Of a stretch of 64,000 nucleotides of DNA, positions 54,163 through 64,000 are shown one piece after another (position 1 is the first letter of the stretch; each line of letters opens with the position of its first letter). The position numbers and the translations under genes were made by a program. Below the pieces are notes generated by a model, which was not told where the DNA came from, made no database searches, and worked only from the letters and a program-made list of their open reading frames with translations. Origin of the DNA: [Phialemoniopsis] sp. UDSM-2020 (taxonomy: Eukaryota; Ascomycota; Sordariomycetes; Thyridiales; Thyridiaceae); contig JAEILZ010000008.1 of the NCBI GenBank assembly GCA_018873225.1, positions 1,054,001 to 1,118,000 of the forward strand, given 5' to 3'.

Positions 54163-54713
54163 GCCGCACTCATAGGGATCAAACCCATCTTCCTCGTAGA
54201 CGCCATTCTTGATGTCCTTGATATTCAAGGCTATACTGGAAAGAGCTAGATGTACCAGTTTCTTTACCAGTCCCTTCTTACTCGTAGTACTACTCTTAGC
54301 AATATATGAATTTCAATTCTTTTATCACTCGTGATGTCATTACACAGTCAGATGAGTTATGGACATCCGGTTTGACTCCTCACTTGTTCAGATGCACAAT
54401 GTTCAACAGCAAGCCGTAAAGTTCAAGCCCAACCCAATAGAGGGTCGGGGTTAAAGGGTTTATTCCAATCTAGTACAGGTCTAGTGTAGTGTGGTGGATG
54501 TTTCTCTTGTTGTTTTGGAAGGGAGAATACGTGCAGGTAAGGTGTAGTGGCAAAATGCAGTAACTCCTGCTATGTGCGTCCGTAAAGGTGGCTAGTGTAC
54601 CCAGGGGTAGTTTCGCTCGCGTGTCTTTTGAGCAGCTCGATCGAGTCGCTGGTGATACTCCGCTGAAGGCTGCGAGTAGAAGAAAGTGCACTACAAGTGC
54701 TGGTCGACCCAAT
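54163..54713. other. Intergenic between the paralogues
   Basis: Presumed promoter and possible missing first exon of the shorter paralogue. AT-richer than the genes, with nothing else recognised. Confidence 0.4.
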
Positions 54714-55730
54714 TTACCATGGGCGGTCGCGGTTGCGCATCGCTACATATACAGGGTTACGCTCGTCGAACTTCTCCTGCTCGATCTTGTTCTCACAGGT
54801 GCCGTTGCGAAGAGATACCTCATAAGGGTGGCACTTTTCCCATTCCGCCTGATCGATCTTGTACTGTGCCTCGGCCTGGCGTTCCCACCTCTCGATATTC
54901 TTCGGATCGGCCAAGTACTCCTTCGTTTCACGCTCCCACCTCTCTTTGGCCTCGAGCTCGTCGACGACAAACTTCTCTAGGTCCTCAACATTGTGCAGTA
55001 GGAGAGGCCAAAAGACAGGCGACTTGTGGTGCCACTCTGCGTACTTGTAGTAGACCGCGTCGTTTTGGGGTTCCGAGTGCACAAGACTCTCGTCGTAAAT
55101 GTCAACATCGCACCAATAGTCCTCGCAAAGCTTGCCGTCCGCCTCGCAAGAGTTCCACCTCCACCATACTGAGAGACGTCCCTCGAGGTAATCCATGTAG
55201 AGCTGTCTCATCACTTGCTCTTCCTCGAATTGCTTGTAGACCAGAACGTCGGCCTCTTGGTAGGTGAAACAACCAATACCAACAAGCCAGTCCAGTTTCT
55301 CATAATACGAGGCATTTCGAGGTGGGGCGGCGTCGAACTTCTCGACCTCGAGCTCCGGGTATACGCCCTCGAGAACCTCGAGAATCTCCTGGTCCACAAT
55401 CTGCATAGGACTATATGACCAGTACCAGTTCAGGTCCTTGACTTCGTCATGGTGCGTGGGTCCCGGAAGTTTTCCCAGCAAGTAGGCTTCGTGAGCAGTT
55501 TCAATACCCTTGGTGGTGTAAAGGTTGTGTCCCGAGAGAAGGCCCTTGGTGACATAGCTATCCCACCAGATCTGGTAGCGCTTGTCCTCTTCATCCTTCA
55601 CTTCGTCGCCTTGCTCGGTGTTGGCCGGCTCAATTGACCATGGGTTGACATCGTCAATGAGAGTGACGTCGCAGTCACATGTCTCGTGAGTCAAGGTGTT
55701 GACCTCTTCGGGAGTTCGCTGGGAAGACAT
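54714..55730 (-). CDS. Orphan acidic protein, longer paralogue
   Basis: A single exon of 338 aa from the first ATG (55730; the frame also opens from a TTG upstream). Features: an acidic N-terminal third rich in Asp and Glu (CDCDVTLIDDVNPW, TEQGDEVKDEEDKRYQIWWD), a middle WYWSYSPMQIVDQEIL, then the block shared with the neighbour (WLVGIGCFTYQEAD, EEEQVMRQLYMDYLEGRL, CEDYWCDVD, SPVFWPLLLHNVEDLEKFV), and a charged helical tail with KERWERETKEYLADPKNIERW. No signal peptide or membrane span. I do not recognise the family. Acidic helical composition suggests a soluble protein-interaction role, but this is only a guess. Confidence 0.72.
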   Translation of the reverse strand: MSSQRTPEEVNTLTHETCDCDVTLIDDVNPWSIEPANTEQGDEVKDEEDKRYQIWWDSYVTKGLLSGHNLYTTKGIETAHEAYLLGKLPGPTHHDEVKDLNWYWSYSPMQIVDQEILEVLEGVYPELEVEKFDAAPPRNASYYEKLDWLVGIGCFTYQEADVLVYKQFEEEQVMRQLYMDYLEGRLSVWWRWNSCEADGKLCEDYWCDVDIYDESLVHSEPQNDAVYYKYAEWHHKSPVFWPLLLHNVEDLEKFVVDELEAKERWERETKEYLADPKNIERWERQAEAQYKIDQAEWEKCHPYEVSLRNGTCENKIEQEKFDERNPVYVAMRNRDRPW

Positions 55731-57211
55731 CCTTTGGTCGATTCGGGTAATAGTGACGGACAAGGGTTGAGATGGCTGTGTCGAAGGATGACTGGTTTGT
55801 TTGGGTATTGAGTTGTGTCGTAGCGCAAGAGTGTGTATGATGTCTAGGTTGGATTCGCCGATGAGAGTGGCGTTATTGAGTGTTGTATTGAAGAATGCTT
55901 TGCTTCTATAGCTTTGGTGAGTTTTGTTGTGAGTGATGAGAAAAATATTAGATGCTGAAGCTGGGCTGGTGGTTCCTTTTTATATCACAGAAAACATTGT
56001 AAACAACTCGAACATATACATCAGGAAGCAAGAAATGCTGCTCACAGCTGTGATTCTGGGCATTGTTGCTTTCACATTGTGGCTGTTGTCCTTTCACATG
56101 GATCGAGTACCAGGTAATGAATACAGGGATGATAGTTGAGTGGTAAAACCATTCATAAAGAAGATGCACCCCATCTAGGCTCATGTTAGCAGCAGAAAGC
56201 ACAAAGACAAGACAACGAGAACAAGGTCTATTTGACATAATATATATGCAGCTAAAGCAAGTCCACAAAGCAGTAATTCAAAAACAGTCATCTCAGAGCC
56301 AGGCCGCGGATTGTCTTCCTTGTTTTATCCCCTGCCCCGCGCGCGGCAGCTGTCTTGCGCCCCCGTTTCTGTTGCCAACATCATCTTATATGTGGTCTTT
56401 GTTACTTCTTTTTTTTTATCTCTGGATCGGGGAAACCTGGAGTAGGCGATGACTAGGTCGTAGGGAAGAAATTGAAATATAGCGAGTGCAAACTGGATTG
56501 GCCTGTGTAGTCAGGTTGACCTGGGAATAATCAAAGCGGCTAATACGTGCAATATTATTAAGACAATTTACAAACCCAAGTATAGTTTTTTTCTTTTTTT
56601 TCTTTTTTTTCTTTTTTTTCTTTTTTTTTAAAAAAATTTGAATGAGCAGATGTGCTTGTATGAAGCAACAATACAAGTTTGAGCACCACCTCGACGGGTG
56701 ATCGAGGACAAAGAGACGCTCGAGCGAAGACTGCGCACAAAGGGACTCGGCAATGGAAGCGGATTATTCGAATGTATCAACTATTGAGATAGCACGCAGC
56801 CGGCTTACTAGTTTCAACGCAGAGACAACAGCCATGATGTTAAGACAACCGACCCCTTGCCGCCCAATGGGTGTCGCACAAGCCAACTCGACAGAACAAT
56901 CAGAATAAAACAGGACATCCTATGCTTTAGAAGGAAGTACGATCGAAATGCAATAAAGAATACCTGGGTCGCTGGATCTAGTGTAATCTTTGTCGTCAGT
57001 CGACACTTGCCAAACTTAATGCTGACGATTAGAGAATGCATTGCGTGTGAATCAATGCTCCATCATTCCACCATAAAATTCTTGACATCCTCCTCAGCAT
57101 CAAATTGACATTGAATTTATCAGCCCCGGACAGGGCAACCATCGGGTCGATGTCCTTATCATCGGTCCATCAAATTTTGCTCCAGGGAGTTATCACCGCA
57201 GTTGAACTCGG
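55731..57211. other. AT-rich intergenic
   Basis: About 1.5 kb between minus-strand orphan genes. Contains a homopolymer-like T-rich tract and short open frames, one of 68 codons at 55933 with a hydrophobic segment but no other support. No transposon ends recognised. Confidence 0.5.
56586..56629. repeat. (T7-9 C)n low-complexity tract
   Basis: Five runs of seven to nine thymines separated by single cytosines, with an A-run directly after. A slippage-prone tract in the gap between two orphan genes. Confidence 0.9.
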
Positions 57212-58015
57212 CTAGTGTGCAGGATCAGACGAGGATACAGATCCCTGGTCCAAGACCTCTGCATAATTTTGAGGTCGTGTTGATTGTGTGAGAGCCTTTT
57301 TCAAAACCGCGAATATCTTGACCCTGCACTTCTTGCTCGGCTCGAATCTCTCCTTTGGCCACGGCCACCACCCGTTCAGTGGCCGATGTCCGTAGATGGC
57401 ATTGAGGTTATGTAGCGGATACCGGGCGTCGAACTCGTAGATCATTCTCCTATTGGCATCCCGAGCGACGACCCTGCGCACGTTGTCCACCGACAAGTCC
57501 TCCAGTCTAAATTTGAGGAGCACGCCAGGCTTGGCCCGAACCCCGATGGACGCCAGCCACCGTGATGAGGACTCCTCGCCATCACGCAGGTACCACATCT
57601 GTTTCCGCCGGAACCCGTGCTCTTTCAAAGTAGATTCTACATTGTCGTCAATGTAGCCCTTTTCCCACTCCACGTTGTCCGTGGTCCAGAAGAAACCGTC
57701 TCTCATGAGCTTGAGGGCATCCTCCGCCTGGACGTCCATCCTGGCGGTCCAGTCTTGCTTGTGATGGGGCTTCTTCACCCGGGGAGAGAAATAGAACTCG
57801 ATCGAAAATGGGAGCTTGCTGATAGAGTAGTCATCGGCACTGCCGTTGATACCGCTGGCGGTGGCTCTGGGAGTTGGTTCGGCAGTAGTGGTGGGAGGCG
57901 AGTTGTCGGCCGCGGACTTGATGTATGGCGGCGGCGGGTTTGCCAGGGTAGGAAGGCTGAAATGAGTTCTACCAGCCCTTAAAGAGCATTGATTGCTGTT
58001 CATATTGACGGACAT
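57212..58015 (-). CDS. Orphan hypothetical protein
   Basis: A single exon of 267 aa. The N-terminal 65 residues are Pro/Ser/Thr-rich (LPTLANPPPPYIKSA, TTTAEPTPRA). A folded region follows with many Trp and charged residues: LPFSIEFYFSPRVKKPHHK, WTARMDVQAEDALKLMRDGFFWTT, RRKQMWYLRDGEES and NGWWPWPKERFEPSKKC, ending in a basic helix KIFAVLKKAL. No signal peptide or membrane span. I do not recognise the family. The regular composition and unbroken frame support a real gene. The repeated W and R/K residues could point to nucleic acid or protein binding, without evidence. Confidence 0.68.
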   Translation of the reverse strand: MSVNMNSNQCSLRAGRTHFSLPTLANPPPPYIKSAADNSPPTTTAEPTPRATASGINGSADDYSISKLPFSIEFYFSPRVKKPHHKQDWTARMDVQAEDALKLMRDGFFWTTDNVEWEKGYIDDNVESTLKEHGFRRKQMWYLRDGEESSSRWLASIGVRAKPGVLLKFRLEDLSVDNVRRVVARDANRRMIYEFDARYPLHNLNAIYGHRPLNGWWPWPKERFEPSKKCRVKIFAVLKKALTQSTRPQNYAEVLDQGSVSSSDPAH

Positions 58016-58946
58016 TCTCGTTGCGTTGGAAGTGAAAAGTGCTGGTCAAGGATAGAAACATTGGGGAATGCCGAAAAATGTTGATCATATACAGACATTC
58101 AAGGCAGTGTCAAACTTTATCTTTTTGAACCAACTCGCTCACATCTATGGTTTGCCTCGCTCCTCAACCAAGCAAACATGTCGAGCTGTCGTTCTTTCCA
58201 CACATACCGAGGCAGGTACCGGGGTTGCTCATTTACTCCTGAGGGACTTACAATTCTCTCTCATTGGGCCACACAACCATCAATCTGTAAATCTGCCTTG
58301 GACTGAAACAGACGGATATGCATGCAAACTCTATCAAAGCATGTTCGCCATCAGCCAGGTGACAAATGTCCTGAGTTTTTAAGTCAAGCTCAAGGGAAAC
58401 GAGAGTTTCGTCCAAGATGTATGTCATGGCAAGATTTGGAGGAACAGCAGTCGATGAAGTATGAAACAAGTAATCATTATGAACGACAGTAGGATGAGGA
58501 AAAGTTGATTACTGTTGTGGCCCCCAACTCTACAAGTATTTCAAGGCAGACAAGGATTGTCCTAACCCCTGTAGAGCCAAGAGCCGCTGAAGGCATGGTG
58601 GAGATAAAAGCATGAGGCGTCTTGAATAGACCCCTCATGGAGCACTTCATAATTAAGGTCCTTTTAACTCCCCCGGAGCTTAACCAGCGGCGGCCACTTG
58701 ACCGTCAGTGTCAACTAGTTAGTTGCTATATTCATGCACAGGGGCGGCGCAGCCATCTGATCATTCATTTCCGTGCGACGTTTCCTCTGTAGGCGGCGGT
58801 ACCGATAGACGACACACATTGTGTGGCGGTATCTCTCGTTGTATGTAAAAGATCGCGCCCGGCCTTGGTCGCGAATCCAACAAGTAAACATCTTGATGTA
58901 CCAACGCATGTGGCCGGGTTGAAGCCCCGCGAGATCCCCCAAGCCA
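58016..58946. other. Divergent intergenic region
   Basis: About 930 bp between oppositely reading genes. A missing first exon of the Kre9-like gene could lie here. No other feature recognised. Confidence 0.45.
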
Positions 58947-59914
58947 ATGAGTCAATCTACAAACCCGGCCTGCGCCGGCAAGAAGTTCGACGGCCAGTTC
59001 TTCTATCCGCTGGCCGCCGACACGCTGGACATAGGGCAAAAGGCCTCCCTCAGCTTCTACGCCGGCGCGATTCCCAAGGCCAGCGTGCCGAGCCAATTGT
59101 TCACCATCGTTTTGGCGAACGAGGGCAGCCGCGTGCTCACGATAGGTCAGTAATCCAAATGAGGATGCGTGGAAGGGATTACGAGAATGCGGTATAGACA
59201 GACTGACGCCAGCCAACAGTCAACTCGTCTTCCATCACCTACGGCGTCAAGAATACAGTCGCCTCCTGGCTGACCATCGACGTCTGCGGCAACACGGCCA
59301 TCAGCTACGACTGGACCGTACCGAAGGAGCTACGAGACAAACCCGGGATCGGTGGAGGCTCCAAGTTCATCCTATACGCGACCAACGAGACGAGTCATGG
59401 TGTCATGGCCTCGAGCGGCCCCTTCCTGATCCGGTTCGATTCTTCATCGACCTCGTCCTCGTCCTCGTCCTCATCTTCAACCGCAACCCCGCCTCCGACT
59501 CCGACCCCGGACCCTATCGAAACATCCACACCTGCGCCTAGCCCGGAGCCCAGCACGGGGTTGTCAACCGGCGCCAAAGCCGGCATCGGCGTCGGCGTGA
59601 GCCTCGGTGTAATCGGACTTCTGGCACTACTCGCATGGCTACTCGTGCGCCGACAAAGGCGCGGCAAGAAGGGGAGCGGCTCCGTAGCCAACGCCGTCGC
59701 CGCCGGTCCCGGACAAGAGCCCTACCAGAAGTCCGAACTAGACGGAACCACGTCGACTTCACCGAGACCGAAAGAGATGGACGCGATGCAGCGTGCTGGG
59801 GAGTTGGAGGGCATGACTGGCCAAAGCATGTACTATCCATCAAGCGGGCTGGAACATGCGCAACATCCGGCAGAACTGGACGCGGGTGTGCCCCGGCAGA
59901 CGGGGGCGAGGTGA
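58947..59914 (+). CDS. Kre9/KNH-like single-pass surface protein
   Basis: Two exons (58947-59145 and 59220-59914) join as ATA G|TC AAC to 297 aa. The ectodomain of about 140 residues has the beta-sandwich pattern of Ser/Thr-rich Kre9/KNH proteins: GQKASLSFYAGAIP, SWLTIDVCGN, ISYDWTVPKELR, KFILYATNET and GPFLIRF. A Ser run and Thr/Pro stalk (TPPPTPTPDP) lead to AKAGIGVGVSLGVIGLLALL, then a basic stop-transfer (RRQRRGKKG) and a tail of about 75 residues. The start has no signal peptide, so either an upstream coding exon is missing or export is by the C-terminal span. It may sense or help build the wall; that is family inference. Confidence 0.72.
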
Positions 59915-60440
59915 TCGCTGATGGTGTTTTGGGAGGGTGTTGGCCACGTCCACGTGTTTTACTATGCGCTGCTCAAAGCCCTGAAGCTTTCGATGTCCTT
60001 CAGAGTAGCGAACCTAAGGGAAGTTATCGCTCAAAGCATGGACCTCCTCTCGAAGTCATTATACTGGGCTTTCGAGCGGACCAGGTTCTCTCATTATAGC
60101 GTGCTCTCATCATTTATGGGAGGAATCTGAGGCCCGTATCAAAATTGTTGCTCTTATCTTTGCAATGACTCGAGGCTGACAAATCGGGCCTTGCTGTTCA
60201 CAACCACACTGACCAACAGCGTTGGACGATACAGACGTTCATCACGAAGAAAGATGCATCTTAAAAAGAAGTATCGGCATGATTGTCTTTTTCATAGACT
60301 ATCTAGAATCGAGCTTTTTCTCGTAATCGTGATAACTTTGTTTTGCAATTAGACTTAGCAACCACAAGGTCTCTATATTAAGGTCAACCGTCCCAGCAAG
60401 AAATCAAAACCTGTGACATTTTCGGTGCTCTCCAGCCAAT
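59915..60440. other. Intergenic between convergent genes
   Basis: The 3' flanks of the Kre9-like gene and of the sugar epimerase/reductase gene. No gene supported. Confidence 0.5.
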
Positions 60441-61399
60441 TTACTGGACGCCGGCAGCCTTCATGCGCTCAAAGCAGGAGCGGTAGGCGGCGTGGATCTC
60501 GGGGACCTCGTAGTTGTACTCCTTGAGCTTGGAGACAAGCTTGGTGGTGTCGAGCTTGCAGTTGGAGCGGCCGGCCTTGATGACCTTGGCCTGCTCCTCG
60601 AGGGTGAAGTTCTTCCAGCTGAAGTCGGGGCGGACGATCTCCTTGAAGAGGGACAGGACCTCGTTGTGGGAGATGGCGCCGGGGTTGGTGAAGTTGTAGA
60701 TGCCAGTGTCGTTGTGCTCGGCCAGCAGGATGGAGGCGGGCAGCAGGTCGGTGAGGATGGTGTTGCTGTTGGGGATGTCGACGACGCGCTCGTACTTGGA
60801 GATCTTGGTGACGAAGTTGCGAGGGTTGAGGTCGTCGCTGACGGGCATGCGGAGACGGAGAATGAGGCAGTTGGTGTAGTGCTTCATGATCTGGTGGAGT
60901 ATCCTAGTTAGCAAGGATGTATCAGAGGAGCTGAGAGAGAGGAGTGGTCATATACCTCCTCAACGTGGCCCTTGGTGTCAGAGTAGAACGAGTCCTTGAA
61001 GTTGGCGGGGTCGGTCTCGAGGTAGCCGGGGCCGTCCCAGGGGTGCTTGTCGTCGTACTGGTAGATGCAGCCGGTGGCGAAGACGGTGCAGTGGATGCCC
61101 TTGAGGAAGCAGCAGTCGGTCAGGTTCATGGTGCCGATGACGTTGGAGCGCATCGTCTCCTCCTTGTGGTCCTCGCACCAGTCGACGTTGGGGCGGCCAG
61201 TGCAGCCGGCGGCGTTGAGGACGTGGGTGGGCTTGACACGCTCGAGCTCGGCGATAACGGCCTCGCGGTTCTGCATGCGGATGGTGGTCGAGAAGACCTC
61301 CTTGCCCTGCTTCTCGAGGAGGGTCTTGAGGTGACCGGCAACCCAGCCCTCGCCACCCCAGATGAGGAAGCGGTTTGCCTGCGTACCGTTGCTGGCCAT
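60441..61399 (-). CDS. UDP-4-keto-6-deoxyglucose 3,5-epimerase/4-reductase-like
   Basis: Two exons (60956-61399 and 60441-60890) join in phase 0 to 297 aa. It is an extended short-chain dehydrogenase of the RmlD type: nucleotide loop FLIWGGEGWVAGHLKTLL, THVLNAAGCTGRPNVDWCE, ATGCIYQYDD and the catalytic YSDTKGHVEE (YxxxK). The second exon has LRLRMPVSDD, NFTNPGAISHNEVL and the end LKEYNYEVPEIH. In plants and in Botrytis and Magnaporthe, such proteins turn UDP-4-keto-6-deoxyglucose into UDP-rhamnose after a 4,6-dehydratase, in the cytosol. The dehydratase is not in this window. The product could feed wall or glycoprotein rhamnose. Confidence 0.9.
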
Positions 61400-63154
61400 T
61401 GTGTCTGTTTTGTGTATGTGGAGTGTTGGGGGAGAAAAGGGTAGAGGAGAGAATTGGAAATGCTCGTGGTTTATGAGAGCAGGCTGGTTCTGGGTATCTT
61501 AAGAGGAGGAATGAGGATGACGAAGCCCAGGAGATTGAACACGACAGCAAGAGGAAAAAAAGACAATAGTCTCTGAAATGGAGGGTCTCTAGCTTGATAC
61601 GAGGAAAGGGATGGCGCCGTGCAGGTGCAGAGCAAGCTGAGTGAGCACAGCCAGCACCAGGTGCGCCCTAGAAAAAGCGGCGTCTATCTCTGCCAGACCG
61701 TATCTTTGGAGGGGAGGGGTAGCGCCTACTCAGGTACCACCGAGGCGGGGAGTCCCTGAAAATTGGTCATGATCGCCCAATGAGGGGTCGTGTCCTGGTC
61801 TGGCTGGTTCCATTTTGGCACTTTTTGCGCGAAGCGCATGGTGGGATGCACAAAGGCGGTGAACCCGCCACTGTTTACGAGCTTGAAGGACGAGATGGCG
61901 TGTAGGGGTTGGATTTGTCAAAACCCTCGTAAAACCTCTTGAAAGACTTTTTGTCCCTTTCTTTCTGCTTCTCTCTCACATGAGCTTCTCCCAGCGCATG
62001 AATTGCCCAAGATTGTCTTGTCACATCGTTTATAGAACATTGGTAGCTGACGGAGCCCTGCCGCTGTTTTGTTGCTGCAGTAATACCTACTGTCCTGATT
62101 ACCAAGGGTCTAGGCCAAGTGTCGACGCACCAGTAGCGTCAAATTGGTGGTGCCTAGGGACACACTCAAGAAAGGTTGAGTGTGACAAAATGAATAGCTT
62201 GGGGATGACGTTCTTCATATAGACGTGGCCCAGAGATCGCTGCCCATACTATGCGGCTCTGCATCCCTCCTCCCCCCCAAATCGCTACTGGACGTTCTGA
62301 CGATGGTAAGGACACACTTCTCTTTTCTCTCTGCCAGATCTGGTTGGTGGCGTCTGGCGCTGTCAACCCCGCTAAATTGCTCTGGTGAGAGAATCCCACT
62401 AAACCATCACCACACCAACATCAATTGGCCAATTGCAGCAATATGGACAGGTGGTAGCGGACCGATGCCCCGGGCGTGAGTGGGCCATTTAGCGACCCCT
62501 TTAGCGATGCTTCTGGAGGAGGGGAGTTGAGGAAGACGCAGAGAAAAGCGAGATTTTAACCCCTGAATTTTTCCGGCAGGCAGGGCCAATCCAACCCTCA
62601 CTAACACCGATCCTGCCTGGCGTCGCCTACTGGCGTGCTCCTCTTGCGTCTTGGTGGTTGGCCAAGCGCCACCAAAATCTGGAGCGAGTCGAGTGACTAC
62701 TGAAGCGAGCCAGAGACCCAGAGGCGGGCGGACAAAAATTACACGGTTCAAGGTGCCGGTGCAAGTGCGCGGCCTCTTTTCTGTGGGTGAAATCACCGTG
62801 TGGAGTAATTCTGCGCGCGCGACCGAAGAAAGAAGCTCTGTCCATCCCCATCAATTAACCCCATCCCATCATCCCCCAGCAGCCATCAGCCTCCTTTCCC
62901 AGATCAGCACGACTGCCAGCAGCACCAACGACACCAACTCTTTTTTTCTCTTACTACCCCGTTAACTATCCTCGTGATAGCCTATCTCTTGTTTTCTCTC
63001 TCTTCCCCTCTTTCAAATCCTTTGCCGATTTACTTTACTTGATACCCCAGGTTGCTGCTATCGCTGCTGCTGCTACTGCGAGTCGTCTACTTGCACACAC
63101 ACAAAATCTTCCTCCGTGCGCCGCGACGACGACGCCGGAACAATCGCCGCAAAC
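61400..63154. other. Long divergent intergenic region
   Basis: About 1.75 kb holding the promoters of the epimerase/reductase (minus) and squalene synthase (plus). The 250 bp before the squalene synthase start are strongly pyrimidine-rich. Open frames are short and carry no recognisable domain. Confidence 0.5.
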
Positions 63155-64000
63155 ATGGTTTCCGCCGGCCAGGTTCTCTATCTGCTCGTCCACCCCAGAC
63201 AGCTACGATCCATCATTCAATGGTGCGTGCTTGCGCCTCTCTCTGTTCCTTGTATCCAAGCTACCAGACTTTTGATTCTGACATCTCTTTCCCCCTCAAT
63301 AGGAAGACGTGGCACGACCCCGTCCACCGTCGCGATGTCAAGACCGAGACGCCTAGCGAGAAGGCCTGCTTCAAGTACCTCGATCTCACCTCGCGCAGTT
63401 TCTCTGCTGTCATTCAGGAGCTCAACCCCGAGCTTCTGATGCCCGTCACCATCTTCTACCTGTGCTTGCGCGGCCTCGACACCATCGAGGATGACATGAC
63501 CCTCGACATCGAGAAGAAGGAGCCCCTGCTGCGCGACTTCCACAACATCATGGAGCAGGACGGTTGGAACTTCACCGAGAGCGGCCCCAACGAGAAGGAC
63601 CGCGAGCTGCTCGTCCACTTTGACGAGGTCATCGTCGAGATGAAGAAGGTCAAGCCCGAATACTACGCCATCATCAAGGACATCACCGACAAGATGGGCA
63701 ACGGTATGGCTGACTACGCCCGCAACGCCGAGTTCAACGAGAACGGCGTCAACTCGGTCAAGGACTACGAGCTGTACTGCCACTACGTCGCCGGCCTCGT
63801 TGGCGACGGCTGCACCCGCCTCTTCGTCGAGTCCAAGCTGGCCAACCCCGTGCTGCTGAATAGGCCAGACCTGACCGAGTCCATGGGTCAGTTCCTGCAA
63901 AAGGTCAACATCATCCGTGACGTGCGCGAGGACTGGGACGACGGCAGGCGGTTCTGGCCCAAGGAGATCTGGAGCAAGTACGTCGACAAGTGGGACGACC
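63155..64000 (+). CDS. erg9: Squalene synthase, 5' part (runs off the window)
   Basis: Exon 1 (63155-63222) joins as CAA TG|G AAG to exon 2 (63303 to the window end), giving about the first 255 residues of an expected 450-500. It condenses two farnesyl diphosphates to squalene with NADPH on the ER membrane, the first committed step of ergosterol synthesis. Hallmarks: the N-terminus [41 protein letters not shown], the first Asp-rich motif DTIEDD, then [16 protein letters not shown] and the second Asp-rich motif in [14 protein letters not shown]. The C-terminal membrane anchor is beyond the window, so the gene is incomplete only because of the cut. Confidence 0.96.

Noticed and set aside
55933..56139. 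68-codon frame with a hydrophobic stretch
   Set aside because: AT-rich region, no splice support, no composition or neighbour evidence for a gene.

Overview
This window is nuclear DNA of a filamentous ascomycete (Pezizomycotina), most likely a Sordariomycete. The genes carry short GT-AG introns (about 46-160 bp), there are three Zn2Cys6 regulators, a Trk potassium transporter, a Y-family polymerase kappa, a squalene synthase and a ribosomal protein uS5 gene, and intergenic gaps are moderate. I could not fix the genus from sequence alone. No rRNA, tRNA, CRISPR array or intact transposon was recognised. Exon joins were worked out by hand from splice sites and reading frame; most multi-exon models close in frame over their whole length.

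Layout. 1-1.9 kb: no convincing gene. 1.9-18.1 kb is mostly housekeeping: a single-pass surface protein (-), an ER FKBP-type prolyl isomerase (+), a Trk K+ transporter (+), a secreted tannase-family esterase (+), DNA polymerase kappa (+), a conserved four-CxxC protein of unknown role (-), a medium-chain reductase (-), a membrane protein (-) and deoxyribose-phosphate aldolase (-). 18.6-27.0 kb holds two tail-to-tail Zn2Cys6 regulators, one resembling the CTF1/Far fatty-acid regulators, followed by a divergently transcribed MpaB-type oxygenase and hotdog thioesterase. 27.9 kb: a beta-trefoil lectin-like membrane protein.

28.9-39.7 kb is the most coherent functional block. Succinate-semialdehyde dehydrogenase (-) and a class III (GABA-type) aminotransferase (+) share a 379 bp divergent promoter. 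They are followed by a Dal5-like MFS permease (-), a Zn2Cys6 regulator (-) and, divergently from the regulator, an amidase-signature enzyme (+). Together these could import an amide or lactam-derived compound, hydrolyse it, transaminate the omega-amino acid and pass the carbon to succinate. A zeta-class GST-like protein and a soluble fumarate reductase-like flavoprotein follow at 41.6-44.6 kb.

45.0-52.9 kb: a very large WSC-domain surface protein with collagen-like PPG repeats (-), ribosomal protein uS5 (-) with a telobox-like promoter element, and a secreted GH43 glycosidase (+). 53.5-58.0 kb: three orphan proteins, two of them adjacent diverged paralogues. 58.9-64.0 kb: a Kre9/KNH-like single-pass protein (+), a UDP-sugar 3,5-epimerase/4-reductase-like enzyme (-) and the 5' part of squalene synthase (+), which runs off the window.
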